From: Anthropogastromicrobium sp050944455
GTDB taxonomy: Bacteria; Bacillota; Clostridia; Lachnospirales; Lachnospiraceae
Direction of reading: 5' to 3'
NCBI GenBank assembly: GCA_050944455.1
Contig: JBMNRC010000008.1
Coordinates: 1-64,000 of the forward strand
Length of the DNA: 64,000 nt
The first letter of the stretch is position 1; every line of letters begins with the position of its first letter. Under the pieces are notes generated by a model that worked only from the letters and a program-made list of their open reading frames with translations, was not told the DNA's origin and searched no databases. The position numbers were made by a program, and so were the translations under genes. Below are positions 43,073 to 52,286 of the stretch, in pieces.

Positions 43073-46000
43073 GTGAAAGCTGATTTCTGGGATATCGAGT
43101 CTCTGCGGAACGTATTTCTGCTGTCAAATTATCTTCAGGACGAAAATACTGTCGAGATTTATTACCTTGCGGACGACCCGAAGCTCTGCGCGGATCCCCG
43201 TTTCGCGGAAGCCGCGGCGGAGCGCGTGCACGGGAGAAACGCGAATTTCGCGGGCGGTTCCGTGCGGCTGTACAGCCTGACGGAAAAAGAAGCCAATGTC
43301 CGTCTGGCGGAGACTTTCGGGCTGTCCGACGCCTGGCCTGCCGTGAATGATCCGGACGCGCGGTCTTCCTATCCGAAGGAATTCCGGATCCGATGCGATA
43401 CAGACCCGGATTATGACGACGAGAAGGATCCTTACTTTTTCGGATACAACAGTTACAATTACGACACTGCCATGCTGTCAGCCTATTTTTCCGAGGCCTG
43501 GAAAACGGATGCCTCCGTTTCCGGCTCCGCGGATTTCTCACCGGTGTCCGCGGGCTTCCTGCGCTCCGTCAACAACGACCTGTTCTCCCCGCAGTTCCGG
43601 GGCAATATGTCCCTGTACCTGACCCAGAAAAAGCAGGAGAGGAAAAACGGCGCGGCGTATTTCGGCCCCCGCGACTACCGCGACCCGAGATACCTGATCC
43701 GCCGGAACATGCTTCTCACCGGCCGTCATCTTGACCTGGCCCGGCTGAACGAAAAGCAGCGCCATGTGCGCCTGAAGCGCCTTCTGGGGACGATCGGGTG
43801 CCAGATCCTGGAGTCGGACCGCCTTGCCTCCGGTCAGGACGTGATCCGCAGCGCGGACGAACTGTACGACCTGATCGCCTACAACGTCTCCGACTGCGTG
43901 AACGCGGCCCGGCTTTTTGAACAGCCGCTGTACCAGACGCAGTTCTCCCTCAAAAAGCAGCTTCTTAAAACTTACCCCGAGCTGATTTACCAGCAGAAGG
44001 CCGACCGGTACGAACCCGACATCGCTCCGTCGAAGGTCCGCCGGGACCGGCTGATGATTGACTCCTCGTCGGCACAGTTTGTCACCCTGGCGCTCTGCCC
44101 GTACGGCCATCTGAAGGATATCGAGACCGTCAGTTTCGACTATCCTTCCAGGGAGAAAGCAGAGGAACTCGGGGTCCCTGTGGTCAATGTCCTCGACGAG
44201 ACCCGGAAATTTTTCTACAGCCATTTCCCGCAGCCGGAGCTCAGAAGGCAGTTCGACGAGATCCTCGCGTATTACCGTTCCATCGAGGGAAAGAATTTCA
44301 ATTCGTCGAAAAATTATCAGATGGATTACCCGGGCCACACCGAGGTGTCCCCGCTGGAATCGATCCCGCTCACGCGAAGTTTTCTGCCCTACTTCGACCG
44401 GGACGGGAATCCGACTTCCTGCTACGCCAATTTCTCGATCGGCGGCGTTCACGGAGCGGAGTACAACAAAGCGCTGTACGAGGCCGATCTGGCGGAATGG
44501 GAGCAGTACAAAAAAGACCTGGCTGAGCTTCAGGAAGCCAGGCCGGATCCCGCCGACTGCTATCGGCTCGGACCGCAGATCACGCTGAAGGACGGCCGCA
44601 CCGTGCGGCGCTCCCAGTTTCTCACCGGAAGCAGCGCCGCGAAGGCGCAGTACCGCTCGCCGGAGGAGAAAAAGCCTGAGCTTTTCCCGAACCACGGGAT
44701 GAAGATGAACGACCGCTATTCCTATACATCGGCAGACGCGGCCAACCACGAGGATTTCACTTCCTACTACCCGAATATGCTGCGCATGATGAGGGCTTTC
44801 TGGAACGATGGCCTGGGATACGACCGTTACGCGGAGATCTTCGACCAGAAGCAGAAATACGGCAGGCTGATGAAAGATCCTTCCCTGACACAGCATGAGC
44901 GGGGAGAATACCGGAGCATGCGCGAAGGCACGAAACTGCTGCTCAACTCGGCTTCCGGCGCAGGGGATACCAATTACGACTCGAATATCCGGATGAACAA
45001 CCAGATCATCTCCATGAGGGCGATCGGGCAGATGTTCACCTGGCGGATCGGGCAGGCTCAGGCCTATGAGGGCTCCCGCATCGTGAGCACGAACACGGAC
45101 GGCCTATACTCGGTCATGGAGGAGGAGCGCAACAATGAAATCCTGAGAAAAGAGTCGGCCGATATCGGCGTTGAGATCGAGCCGGAGGTCACATACCTGA
45201 TTTCCAAGGACGCGAACAACCGCCTGGAGTTCAGCAATCCCGACCCGGACAGCACGGACGGTGAAATCACCTCCGCCGCCGGCGGAACCCTGGCATGCCG
45301 GGAGGGGCCGAATCCCTCCAAGGCGCTGGCTCACCCCGCGATCGTGGACTGGCTGCTGGCGGAATATCTGGTAGCCGCATCCAAACACAGAAACGGGCTC
45401 ACGCTCGCGGATCCGTTCGATGAAAAGCTCGGCATGGAGATCCTGCGCGCGGCGCTGGACCCGGAGAACCCGAGGCCGGAATTTGACAGCCGCACAAAGC
45501 GGCTTCTGATGTTTCAGAACATGCTCGCTTCGGGCTCCGAGGAAGCCGTTTCCTTCCATTTCGGGCTGACCGACGATGACCCCGGGCACCCGGTGGTGCT
45601 TCTGCGCGACAACCGCGTTTTTATCATGAAGGACGGGACTCCCGGGACCTATCATCTGCGCGCGGCGAAAGCCAGAGTGATCACGGCGGCGATGCAGAAA
45701 AAAAGATTGCGCGACGGGGAGCCGGCCCAGGTGATCGAGCCTGCAGCGATGGAAGTGCTTCGCGCAAACGGAATTGCCGAAGCTCCCGCGGGCCGGGACG
45801 TGAAGGCCGAAAATATTTCCGGGATCGATCCTGACTGGTATATGCTGGTGGAAAACCGCGACCTGTACTGCCTCACGGAGGAAGAAGCCGGGAACATCCT
45901 GAGCCATCTTGACTTCGGGAAATACCTGGAACTGGTCCGGACTGCCTTTGACAATAACTGGAGAAACCATATGCCTGAACGGACGTGCGGAGCGGGTCCG

Positions 46001-46138
46001 GGGAATCCGGCCCCGGAAGCCTGGAGAGGGGAGAACCGGGAAGATGCCGGAGGAAAGGCGGGAGACCGGGAAGATCCGTGTTCCGCCGACGGACAGATAG
46101 ATCTTTTTTCCTATTTCAGGATGAAAGAGAAGAACTGA
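43073..46138 (+). CDS. Family-B DNA polymerase-like protein with beta-clamp-binding-like tail
   Basis: The 1021-residue protein has all three exonuclease motifs of family-B polymerases: Exo I WDIES (D7, E9), Exo II NSYNYD (N126-D131) and Exo III YNVSD (Y270-D274). Polymerase motif A is DFTSYYPN (D561). Motif B is KLLLNSASG (621-629), where the usual Tyr is Ser, and motif C is STNTDG (672-677), where DTDS became NTDG. The C-terminus has QIDLFSYF (1008-1015), which fits the bacterial clamp-binding QLxLF pattern. Start GTG 43073 has GAGAGGAGG upstream; a longer reading from 42884 is repeat-like and rejected. Family-B polymerases are not part of the standard Firmicutes replication set, so phage or plasmid ancestry is likely. 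Confidence 0.82.
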   Translation: MKADFWDIESLRNVFLLSNYLQDENTVEIYYLADDPKLCADPRFAEAAAERVHGRNANFAGGSVRLYSLTEKEANVRLAETFGLSDAWPAVNDPDARSSYPKEFRIRCDTDPDYDDEKDPYFFGYNSYNYDTAMLSAYFSEAWKTDASVSGSADFSPVSAGFLRSVNNDLFSPQFRGNMSLYLTQKKQERKNGAAYFGPRDYRDPRYLIRRNMLLTGRHLDLARLNEKQRHVRLKRLLGTIGCQILESDRLASGQDVIRSADELYDLIAYNVSDCVNAARLFEQPLYQTQFSLKKQLLKTYPELIYQQKADRYEPDIAPSKVRRDRLMIDSSSAQFVTLALCPYGHLKDIETVSFDYPSREKAEELGVPVVNVLDETRKFFYSHFPQPELRRQFDEILAYYRSIEGKNFNSSKNYQMDYPGHTEVSPLESIPLTRSFLPYFDRDGNPTSCYANFSIGGVHGAEYNKALYEADLAEWEQYKKDLAELQEARPDPADCYRLGPQITLKDGRTVRRSQFLTGSSAAKAQYRSPEEKKPELFPNHGMKMNDRYSYTSADAANHEDFTSYYPNMLRMMRAFWNDGLGYDRYAEIFDQKQKYGRLMKDPSLTQHERGEYRSMREGTKLLLNSASGAGDTNYDSNIRMNNQIISMRAIGQMFTWRIGQAQAYEGSRIVSTNTDGLYSVMEEERNNEILRKESADIGVEIEPEVTYLISKDANNRLEFSNPDPDSTDGEITSAAGGTLACREGPNPSKALAHPAIVDWLLAEYLVAASKHRNGLTLADPFDEKLGMEILRAALDPENPRPEFDSRTKRLLMFQNMLASGSEEAVSFHFGLTDDDPGHPVVLLRDNRVFIMKDGTPGTYHLRAAKARVITAAMQKKRLRDGEPAQVIEPAAMEVLRANGIAEAPAGRDVKAENISGIDPDWYMLVENRDLYCLTEEEAGNILSHLDFGKYLELVRTAFDNNWRNHMPERTCGAGPGNPAPEAWRGENREDAGGKAGDREDPCSADGQIDLFSYFRMKEKN

Positions 46139-46145
46139 AAAAAAT

Positions 46146-46176
46146 TCCCTGCCGCAGCAGCGCGGCAGGGATTCAT
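46146..46176 (+). terminator. Probable terminator after the polymerase-like gene
   Basis: TCCCTGCCGC (46146-46155) pairs with GCGGCAGGGA (46162-46171), 6-nt loop, followed by TTCATT. Confidence 0.6.
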
Positions 46177-46239
46177 TCGGATTGATCTGTCGATTGCCTG
46201 CCATTCAGGACAGGGATGGCAGCGCGGAAAGGAGTTTGT

Positions 46240-46971
46240 ATGCTGGTAATTGCTCACAGAGGATTCAGCGGAAGATATCCGGAGAACACGATGCTCGCTT
46301 TCCGCAAGGCTCTTGAAGCCGGCGCGGACGGCATCGAAAATGACGTTCAGTTTACGAAGGACCTGGTCCCGGTGATCATGCATGATGAATCTGTTGATCG
46401 GACGACGGACGGGAAAGGATGGCTCCGCGATTTCACCTATGACGAACTGCGGAGGCTGAACGTCAGCTATCCGTCAAAATTCGGGGAAGATTTCGCGCCG
46501 CAGAGCATCCCGACGCTCGATGAGTTTCTGCGCTGGATGGCGGAGGACGCCGTGAATCTCTTCACGAACATCGAGCTCAAGAACTCGGTATATTATTACG
46601 CCGGCCTCGAGGACGCTGTTATCCGGATGATCAGAAAGTACGGTCTTGAGGAGAGGATCATCCTGTCCTCCTTCAACAACGCTTCGATCGCCCTGTGCAA
46701 GAGAATCGACCCGGAAATCCGGTGCGCTTTTCTGTATCCGGTCGCCATGGACAATCCCGGCGCCTACTGCCGCAGGATGGGCGTGGATTATTATCACCCG
46801 GATTACCGCACCCTGACGGCAGAGCAGGTCTGGAACTGCACGCAGAACGGAATCGGCGTGAATCCCTGGACAGTCAACGATGAGGAATCGATCCGCAGGG
46901 TGAAGAAATGGGGCGTCAACGCGGTGATCAGCAATTTCCCGGACATTGCCGGGAGGATCAGGGACGAATAG
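46240..46971 (+). CDS. Glycerophosphodiester phosphodiesterase family protein
   Basis: The 243-residue TIM-barrel enzyme has IAHRGFSGRYPENTMLAF, GIENDVQFTKD and MHDESVDRTTDG with the catalytic His and Glu residues. It probably hydrolyses glycerophosphodiesters to glycerol-3-phosphate and an alcohol. No signal peptide. ATG 46240 has AAAGGAG upstream. It converges on the LacI gene with 21 bases between stops. Confidence 0.92.
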   Translation: MLVIAHRGFSGRYPENTMLAFRKALEAGADGIENDVQFTKDLVPVIMHDESVDRTTDGKGWLRDFTYDELRRLNVSYPSKFGEDFAPQSIPTLDEFLRWMAEDAVNLFTNIELKNSVYYYAGLEDAVIRMIRKYGLEERIILSSFNNASIALCKRIDPEIRCAFLYPVAMDNPGAYCRRMGVDYYHPDYRTLTAEQVWNCTQNGIGVNPWTVNDEESIRRVKKWGVNAVISNFPDIAGRIRDE

Positions 46972-46992
46972 CGGATGAGCTGAGCCGTGCGC

Positions 46993-48060
46993 TCACGAGT
47001 ACCGCTCGTACAGAAGCGGGTTTTTGTACAGGACGCAGTCCGTGTCTATGTTGCGCCGGGTGACAAGCCGCGGCTTCGATACCGCGGTCGATTTGCGGAC
47101 AACCAGCTGCGGATGCAGAAGAGTTTTGCTGACGGACGTCCCGCTCATCATGGAATAGAGGGCGAAAAAGCCGCTTTTTCCGAGGGCAGTGCGGTCCTGC
47201 CGGATGGTCGTGAGCGGCGGAGTCATCTTCCCGGCGACAGGAAGGTCGTCGTATCCGATCACGGAGACATCGCCGGGAACCTCCATGCCGCAGCTGCGGC
47301 AGCTTTCGATCACGCCCTGGGCGATCAGGTCATTGCCGCACAGAATCGCGGTTGCCCCGAGCTCCAGCATCCCCGGCACATGGTAATGAGCGGCATCCGC
47401 TGTAAAGTAGGAATAGACGGCGAGATTCGGATCGATCGGGAGATTATGCTTTTTCATGGAGAGAAGGTAGGCCGCCATGCGCTGGTCTGAAATCATGGAT
47501 CCGGTCGAGCCGTCCAGAAAGCCGATCTTCTCGTGGCCGAGCGTGATCAGGTGCGAGATCGCGCTGTCGACGGCCTCCTGCGTATCGGTTCCCACGGACG
47601 AAACATTGGGGCTGACAGCCTCGTTGTCAAGCAGAACCGTGGGGTAGCCGGTCTGCTGGATCTGGACCATCCAGGGATCCTCCAGCGAGAAACCGAGAAA
47701 GTAGCTGCCTTTATATCCATTCTGCAGCATCAGATGCTCATACAGATTTTCCGACTGGAACGCGGGCGTGACCGGGATAACCTCAACGTCCCATTCTCCA
47801 GCATAGGCAGCCTTGCGGAATCCCATGATAATATCGTACCCGAAGTCGTCAGGACTGTCGGCTTTCATGTTCTCGATAAAGACAGCGAGATACTGGCGGC
47901 CTCCTTTTCTGGCCCGCCCCTGGTAGCCCATTTCGACCGCTGTTTCAAGAATGGCGGTGCGGAGCTGTTCGCTGATGTCACGGCCTCCGTTCAGGCCCTT
48001 GGAGACAGTTCCGGGGGAGACTCCGAGCTTCTCCGCTATATCTTTGATTGTCGCTTTCAC
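46993..48060 (-). CDS. LacI-family transcriptional regulator
   Basis: The 355-residue protein has the LacI helix-turn-helix (IKDIAEKLGVSPGTVSKGLNG) and a periplasmic-binding-like effector domain. GTG 48060 is the chosen start because GGGAGGG lies seven bases upstream. It is divergent from a malEFG-type operon and likely controls it, and probably itself, through the repeats between them. Confidence 0.92.
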   Translation of the reverse strand: MKATIKDIAEKLGVSPGTVSKGLNGGRDISEQLRTAILETAVEMGYQGRARKGGRQYLAVFIENMKADSPDDFGYDIIMGFRKAAYAGEWDVEVIPVTPAFQSENLYEHLMLQNGYKGSYFLGFSLEDPWMVQIQQTGYPTVLLDNEAVSPNVSSVGTDTQEAVDSAISHLITLGHEKIGFLDGSTGSMISDQRMAAYLLSMKKHNLPIDPNLAVYSYFTADAAHYHVPGMLELGATAILCGNDLIAQGVIESCRSCGMEVPGDVSVIGYDDLPVAGKMTPPLTTIRQDRTALGKSGFFALYSMMSGTSVSKTLLHPQLVVRKSTAVSKPRLVTRRNIDTDCVLYKNPLLYERYS

Positions 48061-48098
48061 AACAGAACCCTCCCAAATTACAATAATCAACTGTTAGA

Positions 48099-48127
48099 AT
48101 TATAAACTTGCGAAAACTGAAAATCAA
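48099..48127 (-). promoter_or_regulatory. SigmaA-type promoter for the LacI gene
   Basis: On the minus strand TTGATT (48127-48122), 17-nt spacer, TATAAT (48104-48099). A CGAAAAC repeat lies in the spacer. Confidence 0.65.
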
Positions 48128-48189
48128 GGAATGCGAAAACTTGCGAAAACAAAACGTGATATTGGACAATTTTCAGGGTTAAAAATTGT
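48110..48189. promoter_or_regulatory. Candidate operator cluster between lacI and the sugar importer
   Basis: GCGAAAAC occurs at 48110-48117, 48133-48140 and 48143-48150; two of the copies sit in TTGCGAAAAC contexts. An inverted repeat ACAATTTT/AAAATTGT (48166-48173 with 48182-48189) follows. Related CGAAAA copies recur in the importer leader at about 48269 and 48279. Binding by the LacI-family protein is an inference. Confidence 0.5.
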
Positions 48190-48227
48190 TTAACCTGCCG
48201 AATAAAAGAATTTTCTATCGGAAAGTA

Positions 48228-48255
48228 TTGACAAATTTTCCTGAGGAATTAAAAT
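48228..48255 (+). promoter_or_regulatory. SigmaA-type promoter for the malEFG-type operon
   Basis: Perfect TTGACA at 48228-48233, 16-nt spacer, TAAAAT at 48250-48255. A small inverted repeat TTCC/GGAA lies in the spacer. The leader is about 165 nt and holds a CTTCTGG/CCAGAAG hairpin (48285-48301). Confidence 0.75.
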
Positions 48256-48427
48256 TACAGGCAGAGAACGAAAATAAACGAAAACTTCTGGAAACCAGAA
48301 GGTCTGCGGACGGACCGCATCCGTGCAGTTTGTATCGTAAATTTTCGTCAGCATCGAAAGTCCTTTCCGAGCGGCCGCGGACGTGAGGACGGGCAAAATT
48401 CCCAGGATAATACCAGGAGGAGAAAAA

Positions 48428-49729
48428 ATGAAAAAGAACGCTGTATCTGTTTTACTGGCAGGCATCGCTGCAGTCTGCATGGCAGGCACGATCGCTGTTC
48501 CGGCAGAAGAGGAGACCGTTTCCACGGATCCGGCTACCTATGACGGCAAGGAAGTCAAGGTGTGGGTCGCTGACGGCGTTGTTGATTTCACGAACGAGGA
48601 AATCGCAAAATTCCAGGAAGAGTATCCGCAGTACGCGGGCGTTACCTTCACGGTTGAGCCGGTAGGCGAGGGAGACGCCGCTTCCAACGTCATCACTGAC
48701 GTTGAAGGCGCTGCGGATGTCTTCGGCTTCGCTCAGGACCAGATCGCAAGACTTGTCGCCGCGGGCGCGCTGATCGATGTCAATCCGGATTACGTTGACG
48801 ACGTATCCACCCGCAACGACGAAGGATCCGTCAATGCCGCGACTGTCGGCGATATGCTGTATGCTTATCCGCTGACTTCCGACAACGGCTACTTCCTGTA
48901 CTACGATTCCAGCGTAGTTACCGACCCGACAGATCTTGACGCGATTCTTGCTGACTGCGAAGCGGCAGGAAAGAACTTCTACATGGAAATCAACAACGGC
49001 TGGTATCAGACTGCATTCTTCTTCGGCACCGGCTGCGAACTTACTTATGAAACCGATACCGACGGCAACTTCACGACGTGCAACGTTGACTACGCTTCCG
49101 ACCAGGGCCTTGTCGCTCTGAAGGAAATGATCAAGCTCAACAGTTCCTCCGCTTTCCAGAACGGTTCTTCTGCTGACAACGCTACTGAGTACGCTGCCAT
49201 CGTAGACGGAACCTGGGACCAGGAGTCCATCAAGAAGATGTTCGGAGACAACTTCGCCTGCGCACCGCTTCCTTCCTTCACTGGTTCTGACGGCGAGACC
49301 TATCAGCTGTCCGGATTCTCCGGCTACAAGCTTCTCGGTGTCAAGCCGCAGGAAGACGAAGACAAGCTTCAGATCTGCGATGATCTTGCCAACTTCCTTT
49401 CCGGCGAAGAAGCACAGCTTGACCGCTACAACGCAGTAGGCTGGGGTCCGTCCAACATCAACGCGCAGCAGGATGACGCTGTTCTTGCCGATGTCGCTCT
49501 GACCGCTCTGAACCAGCAGATGCTCAACGATGTTCCGCAGGGTCAGTATCCTGAAGATTACTGGTCTCTGGCAACCAGCCTCGGCGATGACGTCATTCAG
49601 GGCAACCTGAGCACTGACACCTCCGATGACGATCTGATGGCTGCTCTCCAGACCTTCCAGGATACCTGCATCTCCTATGCGGATTCTGCTGCCGAGGCGG
49701 AGACTGAGACGGAAACCGCAGCTGAGTAA
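48428..49729 (+). CDS. malE: Sugar ABC transporter substrate-binding protein (MalE-like)
   Basis: The 433-residue extracellular binding protein has a signal peptide (MKKNAVSVLLAGIAAVCMAG) and the family-1 solute-binding pattern (EVKVWVADGVVDFTNEEIAKF, AADVFGFAQDQIARLVAAG). The lipobox is not canonical. The ligand is probably maltose/maltodextrin, judged from the alpha-amylase downstream. Codon use is visibly biased to favoured codons, as in highly expressed genes. AGGAGGAG precedes the ATG. Confidence 0.87.
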   Translation: MKKNAVSVLLAGIAAVCMAGTIAVPAEEETVSTDPATYDGKEVKVWVADGVVDFTNEEIAKFQEEYPQYAGVTFTVEPVGEGDAASNVITDVEGAADVFGFAQDQIARLVAAGALIDVNPDYVDDVSTRNDEGSVNAATVGDMLYAYPLTSDNGYFLYYDSSVVTDPTDLDAILADCEAAGKNFYMEINNGWYQTAFFFGTGCELTYETDTDGNFTTCNVDYASDQGLVALKEMIKLNSSSAFQNGSSADNATEYAAIVDGTWDQESIKKMFGDNFACAPLPSFTGSDGETYQLSGFSGYKLLGVKPQEDEDKLQICDDLANFLSGEEAQLDRYNAVGWGPSNINAQQDDAVLADVALTALNQQMLNDVPQGQYPEDYWSLATSLGDDVIQGNLSTDTSDDDLMAALQTFQDTCISYADSAAEAETETETAAE

Positions 49730-49788
49730 CTGACAGAGAAGTTAATGATCTGCCCTGTGTCCGCCATGACAGCGGCAGGGCAGGCCGC

Positions 49789-49822
49789 AGGCCGGCGAAG
49801 GAAACTTTGCCGGCCTTTGTTA
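49789..49822 (+). terminator. Intercistronic terminator-like hairpin malE-malF
   Basis: A 12-bp stem with one wobble (49789-49800 with 49805-49816), GAAA loop, followed by TTTGTT. It probably lowers malF/malG transcription relative to malE. Confidence 0.75.
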
Positions 49823-49871
49823 AACAATTCGGGAAAAGGGCAGTCCTGCTGCATCCGGGAGGAGTGAGATT

Positions 49872-51242
49872 ATGGCTGGCACCACCAAAAAGAAGAATGC
49901 CCTGGCCAGGGAGTTCTCCGATATCGGTACGACATTCCGCGACGGTGACTGGAAGACCAGGCTTTCGTACGTCATTCTGGGCTTCGGTCCCCTCATGAGA
50001 GGGCAGATCGTCAAGGGCCTCGCGTTTCTTGCCTGCGAGGTTCTGTTTTTCGTCTATTTGTTCAGGGTCGGTCTGCAGTACCTGGCAAAGTTCAATACGC
50101 TGGGTACGGTAGAAACCCAGAGGGTCGGAAGAAAAACCATTTACGGCGACAACAGCTTTTTCATCCTGCTGTTCGGGATTCTCACCATCATTATCATCGC
50201 CGCGTTTATCTTCCTGTGGAGACTGAACGTCCGGGAGAACAGGAAGGAACAGGATCTTCTCAGGGAGGGCAAAAGCCTTCCGTCCAACAAAAAGGTCATG
50301 GCTTCCCTGCTCGACGAGAATTTTGACAAGACGCTGCTCGCGCTTCCGTGCCTCGGCATTTTCGTGTTCACTGTGCTGCCGATCATCTTCATGATCTGCG
50401 TGGCGTTCACGAATTACGACAAGAACCATCAGTCGCCGACGAACCTGTTCACCTGGGTCGGACTGGAAAACTTCAAAAATCTTTTCTCGTTCAGTTCGAC
50501 GGGCTTCGGACCCACATTCCTGAAGGTCCTGCTGTGGACGCTCGTGTGGGCTTTCTTCGCTACCTTCCTGGATTACTTCCTCGGCCTCGCGGTCGCGATG
50601 CTGATCAACAAGAAGGGGATCAAGTTCAAGAAGCTGTGGAGAACCATCCTCGTCATGACCATCGCTGTCCCGCAGTTCGTCTCTCTGCTGTACATCTCCA
50701 AGATGTTCGCTGACGACGGCATTATCAACAGCACGCTCATCAAATGGGGGTGGATCAGCGATCCCATACCGTTCTGGACCAACGCGACGCTGGCGAAAAT
50801 CACCATCATCGTGATCAACATCTGGATCGGCATCCCGTACATGATGCTGATCGCCACGGGCCTTCTGATGAACATTCCCGCGGACCTGTACGAATCCGCC
50901 CGGATCGACGGCGCGAACGCGGCGCAGATGTTCTGGTATATCACGCTTCCGTATATGCTGTTTGTGACAGGCCCGTTCCTGCTGACGCAGTTCACCGGAA
51001 ACCTCAACAACTTCAATGTCATCTACCTGCTGACGGGCGGAGGACCGCAGTCCCTGAGCCTGGTCGGAAACGCCGGTTCCACCGACCTTCTGGTGACCTG
51101 GCTGTACAAGATGACCGTCAACGACACCAACTACAGGATGGCGGCTGTCATCGGCATCATGGTGTTCGTCGTGACCGCCGTGACCTCGCTGATCGTCTAC
51201 AACATGCTTCCGTCTGTCAAGGATGAGGAGGGATTCCAATAA
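49872..51242 (+). CDS. malF: Sugar ABC transporter permease MalF-like
   Basis: The 456-residue permease has about eight membrane helices and the EAA motif (ESARIDGANAAQMFWYITLPYM). Its N-terminal ~130 residues form an extra membrane pair plus cytosolic segment, as in Firmicutes MalF. The start overlaps nothing upstream; malG starts at the last base of its stop. No ATPase gene is in the operon, so a shared MsmX/MalK-like ATPase elsewhere is expected. Confidence 0.9.
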   Translation: MAGTTKKKNALAREFSDIGTTFRDGDWKTRLSYVILGFGPLMRGQIVKGLAFLACEVLFFVYLFRVGLQYLAKFNTLGTVETQRVGRKTIYGDNSFFILLFGILTIIIIAAFIFLWRLNVRENRKEQDLLREGKSLPSNKKVMASLLDENFDKTLLALPCLGIFVFTVLPIIFMICVAFTNYDKNHQSPTNLFTWVGLENFKNLFSFSSTGFGPTFLKVLLWTLVWAFFATFLDYFLGLAVAMLINKKGIKFKKLWRTILVMTIAVPQFVSLLYISKMFADDGIINSTLIKWGWISDPIPFWTNATLAKITIIVINIWIGIPYMMLIATGLLMNIPADLYESARIDGANAAQMFWYITLPYMLFVTGPFLLTQFTGNLNNFNVIYLLTGGGPQSLSLVGNAGSTDLLVTWLYKMTVNDTNYRMAAVIGIMVFVVTAVTSLIVYNMLPSVKDEEGFQ

Positions 51243-52120
51243 TGGCTGATCAAAAGAAAATCGGATCGATGTCCCGCAACAAGAAAATCGGAAACGCGAT
51301 AGCCTATGTGGTCCTGATTCTCATCAGCCTCATCTGGCTGTTCCCGTTCTTCGGCCTGGTCATGCAGAGCTTCCGCTCGTACGATACCGAGTACGGCGGG
51401 ATGGTGAACTATATCATCCCCAAGCATTTCTCGCTGGACAACTATAAATTCCTGTTCTCCGACCAGACAAACTACCTCAGATGGTATGGCAACACCATCA
51501 TCATCGCCGCCGTCACGGCCGTTCTGCAGACGCTGATCGTTCTCTGCGTTTCGTACGTGCTGTCCCGCATGCGCTTCAAGGGAAGAACATTCCTCATGCG
51601 CTTCTGGCTGATCCTCGGAATGTTCCCCGGCTTCCTCACCATGATCTGCCTGTATTTCCTGTTAAAGCAGTTCGGGCTCACGCAGTCCGGCGCCGTGCCC
51701 GGCCTGATTCTGACCTATGTCGCCAGTTCCGGCATGGGCTACTACGTCTGCAAGGGATACTTCGACACCATTCCGAAGTCGCTGGACGAAGCCGCGAGAA
51801 TCGACGGAGCCAACAATTTCCAGATCATGAATATCATCATCATGCCACTGTCCAAGCCGATCATCATCTACACGATGCTGACCGCCTTCATGGCGCCCTG
51901 GTGCGATTACGTCTTCGCTTCCTACGTGGCCTTCGGCTCGGACAAGAACTACAACGTAGCGGTCGCGATGACCCGCTGGGTGAAGACCAACGATTACCAG
52001 GGCTACTTTACCTGGTTCTGCGCGGGCGGCGTCCTGGTAGCCATCCCGGTGACCATCCTGTTCATGGCCCTTCAGAAGTACTACGTGGAAGGCGTCACGG
52101 GCGGTGCCGTCAAGGGATGA
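51242..52120 (+). CDS. malG: Sugar ABC transporter permease MalG-like
   Basis: The 292-residue permease has six helices and the EAA motif (LDEAARIDGANNFQIMNIIIMPLSKP). It pairs with MalF. ATG overlaps the malF stop (TAATG). The strong terminator at 52159 follows. Confidence 0.91.
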   Translation: MADQKKIGSMSRNKKIGNAIAYVVLILISLIWLFPFFGLVMQSFRSYDTEYGGMVNYIIPKHFSLDNYKFLFSDQTNYLRWYGNTIIIAAVTAVLQTLIVLCVSYVLSRMRFKGRTFLMRFWLILGMFPGFLTMICLYFLLKQFGLTQSGAVPGLILTYVASSGMGYYVCKGYFDTIPKSLDEAARIDGANNFQIMNIIIMPLSKPIIIYTMLTAFMAPWCDYVFASYVAFGSDKNYNVAVAMTRWVKTNDYQGYFTWFCAGGVLVAIPVTILFMALQKYYVEGVTGGAVKG

Positions 52121-52158
52121 TTTCCTGCCCATGCAGCTGATCTGATCGAACCTGATTC

Positions 52159-52197
52159 AACAGGCGGCGGAACATGAAAAAATCCGCCGCCTGTTTT
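52159..52197 (+). terminator. Rho-independent terminator after malG
   Basis: A perfect 13-bp stem, AACAGGCGGCGGA (52159-52171) with its complement (52183-52195), 11-nt loop, then TTTTCTG. Confidence 0.92.
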
Positions 52198-52286
52198 CTG
52201 TAAACGCAGAATTTCAAAACACAGCGGAAAGGAGAGGGCTGCGGTTCCGCGGCTTCACCGCGGGACAGGACGCCTGAAAATTTGCG

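Noticed and set aside
49593..51239. 548-residue antisense open frame
   Set aside because: Opposite malE/malF and across the intercistronic hairpin; composition is His/Asp/Arg-rich shadow.
52174..52203. Mini-gene MKKSAACFL inside the malG terminator
   Set aside because: The ATG is in the terminator loop, there is no ribosome site, and the frame is nine codons.
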